Assembly (NCBI RefSeq): GCF_921293095.1
Contig: NC_060251.1
Location: 93,916,566-93,980,565 of the forward strand
DNA: 64,000 nt
Source of the DNA: Ischnura elegans
Taxonomy: Eukaryota > Arthropoda > Insecta > Odonata > Coenagrionidae
Direction: 5' to 3'
The notes under the pieces are model-generated. The model was not told the origin of the DNA. It ran no database searches and worked only from the letters and a program-made list of their open reading frames with translations. Made by a program: the position numbers and the translations under genes. Numbering within the stretch: position 1 is the first letter of the stretch; each line of letters starts with the position of its first letter. This document shows, piece after piece, positions 16,475 to 28,100 of this stretch.

Positions 16475-17280
16475 TTCATCTTGTTATATTGGTGTTCAGG
16501 CCTTTCGCAAGCTAAAACTACAAGCAATTTAATAATGATATCGCGATAATTCGGATTCGCTAAAATCATGGAGCCCTACTAATATGTTAAGCGAGTCTAA
16601 CTGGGAATCTATACAAGACCGTATTGCAAAATATAGGCTGAAATGACTTAGCAAATTTCTGAGAGGATTTTTTCTAAGATGATCACGACAAAAATCCTTC
16701 GATTGCCGTCGTTTTATGGTGGAAGGTATAGCGAGAGAAACGTCAAGGAAACAGAGACAAAGGTGTCATTTTTCCTCATCATTTTCGCAATTCTAGAAAT
16801 TAATCGCGGCACCAGATAGGACGACTCGTTGCATGTTTTTCTTTTACATTTTTGTCCTATCTATTTTCGTCTCATGATTTTTGAGTATTGTTTAATCTCC
16901 AGCTACCTCTTCGGTGTTGGATGAAGTTATTTTAATTGCTAACCGTTAGCAAATTTTAGCTTTCTAAAGCTATCTTTAGCTTTCCAAGTGTACTTGCGTT
17001 ATAGTCTTGTCTCGCATGGGGCGATGCAAGTTCAGTGGAAGCTCACACCACCTGCAGAGGAGTGTGCGTGTACCGTTTATAATTATTTTTATAGCGATGA
17101 ATTCGTATGTTGCGTACACCTATTGCATGCCGCTGATTAGCCACCCCAGCCAAACATCATGAGGGTGGCTCGCTCAACGTTATTTAGTGGTATAGTTTGA
17201 CTCGTAATTTTTCTCGGCGTTGCTTAGATAACTCCATTCCTTCTGGGTTTCGCCCTGCCTGAATTTCCTCCTCGACAACA

Positions 17281-17455
17281 GTGTCATAAAGTGTTCAGTT
17301 TATTTTCTGACGAAGTTAGCCAAATCTTACGAACGTCAACATACTACGGTAGATCAGATCTTATTAATAAAATAAGAGAGACAGTTGAATAGACAGATTC
17401 AGAATCCCCTTTTTCCACGATCAATAAGAGACATTAACGGCAGCGTTAGGACTCA
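17281..17455 (+). mobile_element. LINE (Jockey/CR1-like) tail fragment
   Basis: Degenerate plus-strand match (QILRTSTYYGRSDLINKIRE) to the LINE at 13780-14150. It is followed at once by the CATCTACATAATACCCT repeat. Confidence 0.7.
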
Positions 17456-18009
17456 CAAATACATCTACATAATACCCTGCGAGCCACCTCTAGGGTGTTT
17501 GGCAGGGGATGACAAATCACCAACATGCATCATGCAAGAGGACCGCCACATGCACACCGTACGGTCATAGAAATATTACGCACACTAGCAAAATATACAT
17601 GCCTAATCATTTTAAAAAACTTGCTAATGGTTAGTAATTCCTAGAGTAAATACATGCAAGGTTAGAACTATGGAAAAACATGCAATGAGTTATCCTAGCG
17701 AGTGACGCCATTAATCCTATCAATTGAGACAACGTTGCTAGTACGAGGGAAGAATGCCATTTTTAATCTCTCTGTAAGTTAAGCCTGTAAGCTTCGATCT
17801 ACGCTCCTGTAAAGATTCCCATCCTACTAACTTCTGTATACCTTTATGCATGTTTCTGAATTTTCTTATGATGTCTTACCGCATGTTTTGTGTATTCTAG
17901 CCTTTATCGAAAGAAAACCTTAATGAGTAGTTGGCAAGTTTTGCCTTTGAATGAATGTGGTAGTATAATTTTTGAGAATGCGTAACTATTTTTGGACCGT
18001 GTGGTGGGC

Positions 18010-18125
18010 ATGTGGGAATCCTATTGCATGCTGGTTATTGATCACCCACTGCCAAACACCCTAGAGGTGGCTCGCAGGGTATTATGTAGAGTATGGCCCT
18101 TATGGGCCATGATGTAGAGGTAGAT
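18010..18125 (-). repeat. interspersed repeat unit, inverted copy
   Basis: Reverse-complement match to the 13556-13680 unit: GCATGCTGGTTATTGATCAC, CAAACACCCTAGAGGTGGCT and CGCAGGGTATTATGTAGA. Confidence 0.6.
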
Positions 18126-18720
18126 AATCGGTTATTTTCTCCGGCGTCTTCCGGGCCCAACCCGATGACGCTGATTGGAATATTTACCAGCGAAACTGTC
18201 GTCGCGGAAGAAATTTAAACGCAGAGAAACTTGGAAGAAATGGAGTCATTTGGAGATTACAGTTATATTTGCTCAATAAGTTCGGCCGATATTTTGCTTT
18301 CTGTCGAGGTATAGATTGCTTGGCTATTTCAGTAGATGAGTACCTTTTCCCATGTTTGAAATGCTTTTAGGCGATCCTGAGGCCGTTAGAATCTACCGTT
18401 AGAAGTCAAGAGGTCTGAGATTGCATTGTCAATTTTTCCTCGATAAGGAAGAGGAAAGCCATCAGAGCTTTTGTTTGGTAACAAGACGAGGAGTGAAAGG
18501 TTTTGGCTTTGGAGGGGTTGCCTCGAGGTTTACCTTTCAAAGCGCGTTTACCTGAGCCAGCAACTCTTTAACTTCGAAGGGATTAGGCATCGCAGAGGGG
18601 GTGGACGCCCTTCACCCTTGGAACTCCTATGCCTATCCCTTATTCCTAAGGATGTTATGCTTTACTATCCCGTAACTCTTTGGGCATGCGTCATGCAAAT
18701 TTATTCCTGCGAATGTGTTA

Positions 18721-18941
18721 AGGCCGTTTGAAAAGGGGCACGCAATTACACAATCTGACTTGTGTACGAAGGCGCAGTCGAAGTTGCGTCGTGTAAAGCG
18801 GTTAATTTGTTAGAATGCACATGAGATGGCAAAACAGCCCTAGTTCTAATTTTGTTCGTGCATTCGCGTAATTGCACGTCATAATGAGAAATTAATGCAG
18901 CTCTAACCTGCGCAATTGCGTTCCCCCTTGTAAAACGGCCC
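18721..18941. mobile_element. Harbinger-like MITE, GGCCGTTT family copy 2
   Basis: 221 bp, ends AGGCCGTTTG / AAAACGGCCC, with the same interior words as copy 1 (GAAGGCGCA, TTGCGTCGTGTAAAGCGGT, AATTAATGCAGCTCTAACCT). Confidence 0.8.
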
Positions 18942-19109
18942 TAATGACCTGGGAGACCTGGGTTCACGCATGACGGCGACAAAACGGACAGCTTTTTCCC
19001 TATAGATTTTCATCTATTGGCTGCATCTCTGGAGTTTTTCCCCGGCAATAATTTAATTGGTATTCCCCTGCCAAATACCCCAGACGTGGCTCGCAGGTTA
19101 TTATGATGT

Positions 19110-21722
19110 TTATGCGTAAACTCGCGGAGAAAACCCCGAAATACAAGCTGCGCCTTCAACATCGCTCCGCGTAAGCTTTCAAGCATTTCACGTGTGTTTT
19201 TCCCCCGCAACGCACCAGCGATCATGAGTCACGCATGGCAAGTCCCTGTACGATGACTCGCTTGCGGTTGGCGTGAGGTCGCGCTGAGGAACCACCATCT
19301 GCCGTGTATTGGGAGGTCGTTATCCCTCGTGTTGAGTTCTCATGTTTGGGGAGGGGATTAAGAAAAGGACAATCATCTCGGCTACGGCGTCGCAGGGAAA
19401 CGTGCCATTCCGGAGCCCATTTTTGGGAAGGTCGTTGATGGCCTAATGACCACTATTACCATCTAAAAGTGACGTGAGACCGAGAGAGATCTTGTGGATA
19501 GGTAGCCAGGAGCTGGTCGTAAAGGGTCCTAAACGTTATGGGAAATGAGGGATTCGCCATTAGTATTTGACATTTTGAAATGCGATAAAGATGGTTAATG
19601 CTAACTGATCATTACTTGAAGCTAAGTACGGGAGTCCCGGAATTTTTCGTCTCGGACATCATTCATTGCTCGCTAGTGGTGACATTATCGTCGTAAGATA
19701 AAGGGCCGGTCTCATATTGCTTAGTTAAATTTTTCATGCAGACTACTTTCAGTTTAACTTAAAATTATAGATGTTCTCAAGTGTAGGCTACGACAGCATC
19801 ATGTTCTGGTTAACGCTAATTATACATTAATTCTAATACACATATTTATTTTTCGAATGATTGAGATTCCACCATGCCAAAAAAAACCTGGTGGCTGCTT
19901 GCTCGCTACCTCGTAGATGTAGATGAGATGCAGCAACAATATTGGAAACGTCATGCGAATATATTTAAAAAGCATCATTTAGAGACCAGTCCACAGTGCC
20001 TTTTTTCTCAAAATTCCAACGGTTTGCAGAATATATCTTGTCTTTCAAAAGTGACTGGGTTATATAACAAATGGGTTTGGCCACACCGTTTGATCAGTGC
20101 AATGGATTAACTTAAGGTTTATTTAATTGAACTTTATTCCTGCGTACTTGAGAAGGGAAGTTAGATTGAAAGTATTAATTTTAGTCTGGATTGTTGCCCA
20201 AGGGCAATTATCACCAAATAAATGGATTACCTCCTCTTAGATATGCCTTTCTGGTTTTCTTCTTTTTCTTAATATCCGCACATTCGCCTAAATCCTCCTA
20301 AAATTTTCTTTGAAAGTTTTTTGTGAATTTATCGTTTCACCTTTTAATTTCTCTGTCCGTGGGGAAAATGAATGACAGTTATACCATAGAGTAAGTATAT
20401 ACTTACTCTATGGTTATACGTATGTGACTAATGCATAATTCATTAATTCTAAATTGTCTCCACACTTGATTCTATTTGTTCATCTATTAAGGTAAGCTCG
20501 TATTTAGAATGAATAGATTTTACAATTTTATGACATTTTTTAATGATTACTCATCACATTATTCCATACAATCATTTGTTTATATCACATTCATTTCTGA
20601 AAAAATTTTCCAAAGTCAACAATCAAGGGGAGCAAAAATGTAGCTACTTGGAAAAAGTTATTCTTTAAAACTAAAAGGGTTTTCTCTCGGTTATGCATCG
20701 TAACATATCCAAACAGTTAGAGAAAGTTCGATAGTTAATGCGCTCTCCTTTTTTATCTCCGAAACATTTCATGAGTAAATCTAAATCTTTGCTGGATAAG
20801 TGATCAGTCAATTTTCTGAAACAAAGCATGGGTATTTTTGGCTATAATTATTGAAATAATTTGTGGGATTAATATTTAAATTTAGTCTCATTTTTTATCT
20901 CAAATGATGTAAGTATAAATAAAAATAACAACAATTCACTATTTTATTATAAAAATAGATTACCACGAAGTTATTGATGGCTGCATGTTGCCAAAGTTTT
21001 AATTCCACTGAGTGCTTATTTGCATATAAATGTTTCATTTTTGGCCCTAGAAACTATGTAATAGGTTCATACATCATTTACTCCCTCGCTCCCTTGTGTA
21101 ACCTCTCCTGCTCTCCGTTTCTTAGACTTTATGCCGCTTAACTCCTTCTTAACTTTATTCCGCTTCTCCACTTAACTTGTTTCTTAGGCTTTATGCCAAT
21201 ACTTCATTATTATTTTAATGATTTTTTTTTACCTTTAATCCTCATCCCAGTACATCTAATGTTTTCCCCCAACTCTTTCTCCCATTTTGACTTGTAGCAG
21301 TATTATTAACAGAATAACAGCAGTTAAGCCGGTAGCATATGGTGTCACCCAAAACTGAATTTAATGTGTGAAACTTCTTAGAGAAAAATTCATTCGCCTT
21401 GACCGGAGGAAATCATACCAGGACCTTCCAAATTTGTGCCAGATGTTCTATCACTTAACTCTTTAGGCTCCATCTTACTCTGCAGAGTTTTGTTGGGTTT
21501 AGAGGACAAGATGGTTTATGCTGCCAGACATGCAATATCACAATGCATCACATGTTTATTCACCCAGCATGCAGCACATGTTTATTCACCATCACATGTT
21601 TATTCACTGGAGGCTAAAGCCAGAATTTAGAACTCAAGTGTATTCACCATAGACATTATATCAGGTGATAACCACATATTAGCCAATGGTTTAAATTACA
21701 AAAATTGTGCTGAGAAGAATTA
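19110..21722. other. intergenic DNA without recognised genes
   Basis: Only short scattered frames; none has splice support or similarity I recognise. Further 3' exons of the minus-strand EF-hand gene should lie here or lower but were not found. A 32 bp perfect palindrome sits at 20383-20414. Confidence 0.4.
20383..20414. repeat. 32 bp perfect palindrome
   Basis: ACCATAGAGTAAGTAT is followed directly by its reverse complement. The flanks (TTAT / ATAAC-like) extend the symmetry imperfectly. Confidence 0.95.
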
Positions 21723-21871
21723 CCGTATTTCTCCAAATTAGTCCCCCTCCCTAATTTTGAGGCTTCAGTTTCGGGAAAAGTTAAAAAATGCGTTGAATAT
21801 AGTCCCCCACTTTTATTTTTACCATGGGCATTTTAGGAAAAAAAGGGGGGACTATATTCAGACATATACGG
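21723..21871. mobile_element. TA-flanked MITE (CCGTATTTCTCC)
   Basis: 149 bp with ends CCGTAT...ATACGG between TA dinucleotides, and inner inverted words TAGTCCCCC / GGGGGACTA. Confidence 0.75.
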
Positions 21872-22153
21872 TATTTCCCTCCTTCAATGATTCAATTACA
21901 GGGGATTCAGATTTAAATACCAATCTAGGCAAGTGATTTTTCCTTTGTGGAATTTTCATTCCGGTTGAATCATCTCTAGCTCACATGGATAGGTTGAAAT
22001 CAGAGAGATGAAGTTGCAGAACTAATTATTACAGATCCAATCACATTTGGAACAATAAATATTCATTTATGTTAATTATCATAAACAGGCATATTATTAT
22101 AATTGATAAAGTAATTTTTATCAATAAAGTCTTATGATTTTAACCACATTTAC

Positions 22154-25100
22154 CTTAGAGCCAGGCCTCTTAAGAAATCGCTGCGGGAAACTGTGCCACA
22201 GCAATATTTATCATAGTCTTTGAAGCATTCAATGAGATTTTGATCATAAATGCTTCGTTGTGTCAGCATGGTGAGTGCTGTATTGACTGCTTCTCTTTCC
22301 TCTCTATTCAAGAAATTAGTATCATAATCCTTCGGAGGTATATATTGAATTGGAACCAGCATGGGATCCCGTTGGAGTCCTTCGATAGCTAAAGCAGATT
22401 CTATTGTCCTGCAGAATCTTTCATAGTCTACGTAGTTATCTTGAAATGGGTTCTTAAAACTGCAATAAAAGGTATTTCCAAAATTTAAAAAGGAGACACA
22501 CATCCATATCACACATTTGTAGTGCATGATACCAATTTGATTCCAATCAAGATAAATGTTTTTATGATGTCCATGAACATGCAAGATTTAATCCAGATGC
22601 TTAGAAAAAAGACAAAAAAATTTAATGCTGTTATCGTTACATTTGTTTTATTTTGAGTATTACGAAGCCTCAATTATTTAATTTCATATTCATAACTTTC
22701 ATGTTAAAATAAAGAGAATATTTCGTACAGTAATTGTTGTATGTGCCTTATTTTTAATTTCAAGTATGAGAAAATCATTTGCCTGTTAGACCCTTGTGAC
22801 CCCCCAGAAAAAAAATCCTGGATCTGCCCCTGTGAGTAGGGCTGATAAGTTGTGATAAATAAAATCTTCACCAAAGCAAAAAAGGGTGGAAAATTGGTAT
22901 AAAAAGTCGGTAGAAAAGATCCAGTTTGCTTTGAAGATGGAAAATAAAACCTTTTCCGTGAGTAAAATGAAAATTTTAATGATTCAAATATGTACATATC
23001 CAATGGTAGAGGAGAAGGCTTTAAAAGTGGAAGTAAGATGTATGGGTCATGTCTTGGTGGTGCAGTAATGTACTACCATACTGGGGTAGCTAAATATGAT
23101 TTTGGTCGACCATATTTCACAAGCATTAAGACATTGTAGGTCAGTCAAAAATTGAATCCTCAAGGTTATGTATTCATATTTTTCGTATATGCAGTAATTT
23201 TTCAACCACAACTGAATTCTGGATCCTTATTACTTTGGGCCATCAGGTTTATCAAACCAAATTTTAGCCTGTGAATATAAACTTTCCTGTGATCATAAAG
23301 AGAAGAGGAAAACATTACTGACTCCGTGATTGAACGTGAAGTTCCAATGTGTCCATTCTTCCGGTGCTACCACGTCGGTTGTTGATTAATGACAACAGTT
23401 TCGCTGGCACTGCTGCCAGCGTCTTCAGGTCGAAGATACCGGTCCACGATTCTCGTCCTCCTTATTTACGGGCTCAGTCCCGCCAGTTGTGGCTGCTGCT
23501 CTCTCATAAGGAGGACGAGAATCTTGGACCGGCATATTCGACCTGATGACCCTGGCAGCAGTGCCAGCAAAACTGTTGTCATTAACCAAAAACTGACATG
23601 GTAGCACCAGAAGAATGGAGAAATTGTAACCTTGACACCGCGGAAACCATTCACATTGAACCTGAAGGTTGGTTTGGATTGGTAAGGTTAGAGCTCTCTC
23701 AGACTGAGCCATAGGTTCAGTATATTCAATTTATCACCCACAATCCAGGGTTCATCTGCTCTGTGTCGTTGTCTTGACTGCTTGGCTTGTGTCCAGCAAG
23801 TTTGTAATTAAGGCTTGGATGAGTGCTGCATGCCTGGTGTGGAATCACACCCTGCCACGCACCGTGGTGGTGGCTTTCACAGTATGTCGTGGATGTAGAA
23901 AAATTCATTTTAAAAGCTAAAAACCCAAAAATCTTATACGACCAAAATTATTCTCAAAATCGCAAAAATCAAGGCGGCAATATGAGGCAAACATCCAATT
24001 CCGAGTTATTATGTATGTAGCTCTAATTATATGGAGTATGTATACTGCATGTATTTGAAAATGTGTGCATTCAAATAGTAATGAGAAGGTTGAACCATCA
24101 GCTAAAAATAAAGTAAATACGAATGAAACTGGATAAAGAAGTTTTTGGTGGATTTGTGGTTAATATGTATTCTGTTTTAAATTATACAGATAATATTTAT
24201 TTTTCCTTTAGGTCGCATGTTCATTTGACAATTGAACTCATTAAAAAAGGCAATAAAATAAAAATAGCTGAAACAATAATTATAATGATTATTATTGCAC
24301 AATATTGCTTTACACCACTATTTCCTTAAAGGATTTTTTTTATATCTGCAATTTTAGGGGAATGGTATAGAGTGAGGTTGTTCACCAAGACTATTTGTTG
24401 AAGGAAATGGGTAAATGTAAGGAAAAGATGAGTTGTGACGAAAAAGAAACCCTCACCATTGAAGCCATTATCAGTCTTCTTGGGGATGCTTCAGCAGCTT
24501 ACCTTGTGGAAATCCTGAGAAGACTTCATATGTATTGTATCCCAGGTAAGCATGAGTCAAAAGTAGATGCATTTGAAATGCATTGTTACCAAAGAATGAT
24601 GAAGATGAAATGGATCAACTGAGTGCTAATGAGGAAGGAGTTAGCGAAGAGGAAGTGCTAAGAAGACAGTGCAAAGAAGGGGAAAAAAGAAGTCTTTTAA
24701 ATTCTTTAAGAAGAAGATGAAACAATGACATAAATTATGAGACATGATGGCTTGGTAAAGACAGTTGTTGAAGGACAGGTGAAGGGAGAAGAGCAAGGGA
24801 TGGCCCTGAATGAGTTATGTAGAAGAGATTATAAAGGATGTAAAAGAGAATTAAGTATGTACATCACTAGGAAAAGGCTAGCAGATAGGAGGGCAGAATT
24901 TTAAGCTGCATTAAAACCAATATCACCAATTCGGTCAAATGGTGATGATCACTATTAACAAAAAAATTAGTGTACGAGCCTGGGCTTAAATTAAACAGGT
25001 TATGGGATTCTAAGTGAATTTTGTCAGAGCTGTATATAAGAGTAATTAACTGTGGTAAAACTTGGCACTCATGAGACCAGACTCTTCATTAGTGTTTGCA

Positions 25101-28100
25101 GGTGCTGAAAGGACCAACAAAGCTGCCACTTCTAACTCACAGCATAGTTTTTAAACTGCTGGTTTACTGCATTATTAGTAACTTAAATGCCCTCAATGAG
25201 TCTTTTTATCCTCTAATTTATTTCATCTGCCAAATAACCTTTATCCTCATCCATTTTCTGTCAGGTGTTCCTCTTTATTATTTCTCCTGATTTGAATTTA
25301 TATAGTTGCATATTAATATTTTAGTATTACACTGGTTTAGGTAGGTTTTCATGTAGGATTTTGCAAGTTAGTTCAGCCAGTCTTCTCTCATGTTGGACCT
25401 CCCTCTTCAATTCATGAGGGCTACTCTGTCACTGTATGTATGAATAAATCCTATTCCCTTCCTTCCCTTCCCTTGCTCACATATACCACTATTCCCTCTA
25501 ACACTATATGTCATACAGAAATTTCCTCTCTCCTTTCCCACCATGTCCAGCTTCTCATCATTCCTCTTCCCACTTGGTCTTGTCAATTCTCCTCCACACT
25601 CACATCCGTTAGCCCCCAGTCTTTTCTCATTCCCCTCTTAAGTGTCCTTGTTTGTGCACTGTTAAGCAGAGTATAAATATGTGCTGGGCTACATTAGAGA
25701 TGATGTGGATTTTTATGAAGGGGAAAAGAGTTGGAGATTAAAATCAAAACTAGTAAGTATAATTTTGTTCACCAAAACCTGCCCTTCAATTGAATAGTTA
25801 TTTTGACTCATCTGCTCACCTATCATGTTTGGCTGGTTATTATCAGCACTCAACCACCATAGTCCATATGTCTTTCATAAAAATATATGCTAAACGTGCT
25901 AGCACAGTCAGTAGACTGAAAATATATATCTACTCTGTATATCATAAGGACATACTTACACATAGATGAGAGTTTGCACTTCAGTGTTGCTAAGGTTTAA
26001 ATCACACAAATCCAGCCCCCTAATGAAGTTTTCTTTGGATATCATAAATTTGCGTAGTTTATCATAATCAATAAAAAAGTCAATTATCTTAATCCGCTCA
26101 CTTACTACCTGCAATAGTAAAGATAAGGATTTTGTATTTAATTTTGGGTTTAGGATTTAAATTCAAAAGTGAAACTTAAGAAAACGTCAATTTGACCAAT
26201 AGTTTTCAGTGTGACTTATTGTCAGTGAAATAACTTTATGAATTTACTAAGTTTATTTTACGTCAACAACTCTTTTACTAATAATCTTGAGAAACATTTA
26301 AAAATCAATATTATACTATGTACCTGTTCTGTATTTATTATTAATCAAGGAAAATGGATTCTTCCTTCTTTCTAGTCTTTGAGCCATGTCTATTAAATAC
26401 ATACTGATATTACATTCAAATTTTGTATATATTTCCCTCATATCTATAGGACTTTGATTCAACATGGCTTGGCACATGACATTAATATAATTCATGCAGG
26501 CCCCAAAGTTAGGATTTAATCAAATGGTACCTTGTTTTTGATCTTAGTCAAGACCGCTGTGATGTCTCTTTCTTCCTTTGTTGGAGAATCACAGATCTCT
26601 CGTTTGCTGATTAGTACTTTTGCCTTGATCAGATCATCATACTACGTATATAGTCAAGTAAAAAAAAGGAAATGAGGAAATATTAATTTCCACATGATTT
26701 GTTTAATATCATTTGATAACATAATAAACATACGTGTCTATGCTTCTCAGCTTCATCTTTTAAAAAACAGTGTTCATTAATATCAGAGTAAATATAACAC
26801 TTGATCAATTTGACATGAGAAGTTAATTCCTAGAAAATAGGCTTTGATTATTACTTTGGATTAAACAAGTGTTTTGTACTATTTCTCTCAAAATACACGC
26901 TGGCATGTTAAAAATTTAATCAAGGTCATTTATTTTAGAATAAAAGAATAAAAATGAATTACAAAAAAATTATTGTTACATACAAAACTACCCTTTGGAG
27001 CAGGTTATTATCAAAGAGTCACATTACTAGCGTGGGATGGGAATGGAGCATGGTGTCCCATATTGTAATCGCTCTGTCACACTCTCGAAGGGGTTAACCG
27101 AGACTTACCGCTCTGTAAAAGAGTGGAGCAATATGCTCAAGTGAGGAGCAGATTGCAAGTCCTAACACTCCTGTTCATTGGAGGGTATCTAGAAGCAGGG
27201 CTGCAGCTAGGAATCAAGGCTAGGGGGGGTTTTAGGCGCAAAACACTGGGGTGTGGAATATCCAGCAGGGTAAGCGGGAGGAGGGGCCCTCCTCGAGAAA
27301 ATTTTTTATGTAAATGGCTCAAAATGGTGAGTTTTGCGGCCTTCTGAGGGATATTTTATAAATATTTACTCTACTCTATAAGTAATATCAATCCAATTAC
27401 GTGAAATGGATTAAACTTTAAAATTTCAGATCATTTCATCATGTCTCTCATCCACTAATTACATAAGGTTATTCAGCAACTTTTCGACCCTCCTCAGGAT
27501 CACCTGTTTAGATCAATAGATTTGGCTCAACCTACTTAGGCTTCTCCCCTAATATCACATGAAATTTTTGGTGTAATTACTGGACACCATCCAGCTACTT
27601 ATTTACATAATCCCCATTCTGGCTGAGACATTTGTCATTACATGGTTAACATTTTCCAGTGCTCCTATGCTGCCTGTACGCTCAGAAAATTCTCTACTCT
27701 GGTCTGTGACTTATTGTCTGTGCCAAAAATTTCATGTGAGCAAAGGGATGAAAAGCAGAGGGAGTTTCATACAATTTTCACAGTGGTTTTAATTTTGTGA
27801 CTGATTGGACCATAAAAATACAACCCATGTACTTAAATAGGAACTATTAATATTCAGGCAAGAAAACTCATTCGAAAATCAGTCCATGGGGACTATTGTG
27901 TGGTCTCAACAGTGACTGATGGAACCACATATTGTCTGTGTGATTTTCAGTATCATTTGCTCCATTAACCTCACTGTGCACTAGTCACCCCAAACCATTG
28001 CTTGGGCTTTCCTTCCCTTTTTTTTCAATTTAAGTTGGCTTTGATGTATACGTGAGGTGCATTCCAAAGTGGAGGGAGCTGTGGGGTCGTGCAACACACT

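Noticed and set aside
19874-20110. Plus-strand ORF MPKKTWWLLARYLVDVDEMQ
   Set aside because: Begins in a repeat-like GGCTGCTTGCTCGC stretch and has no recognisable domain.
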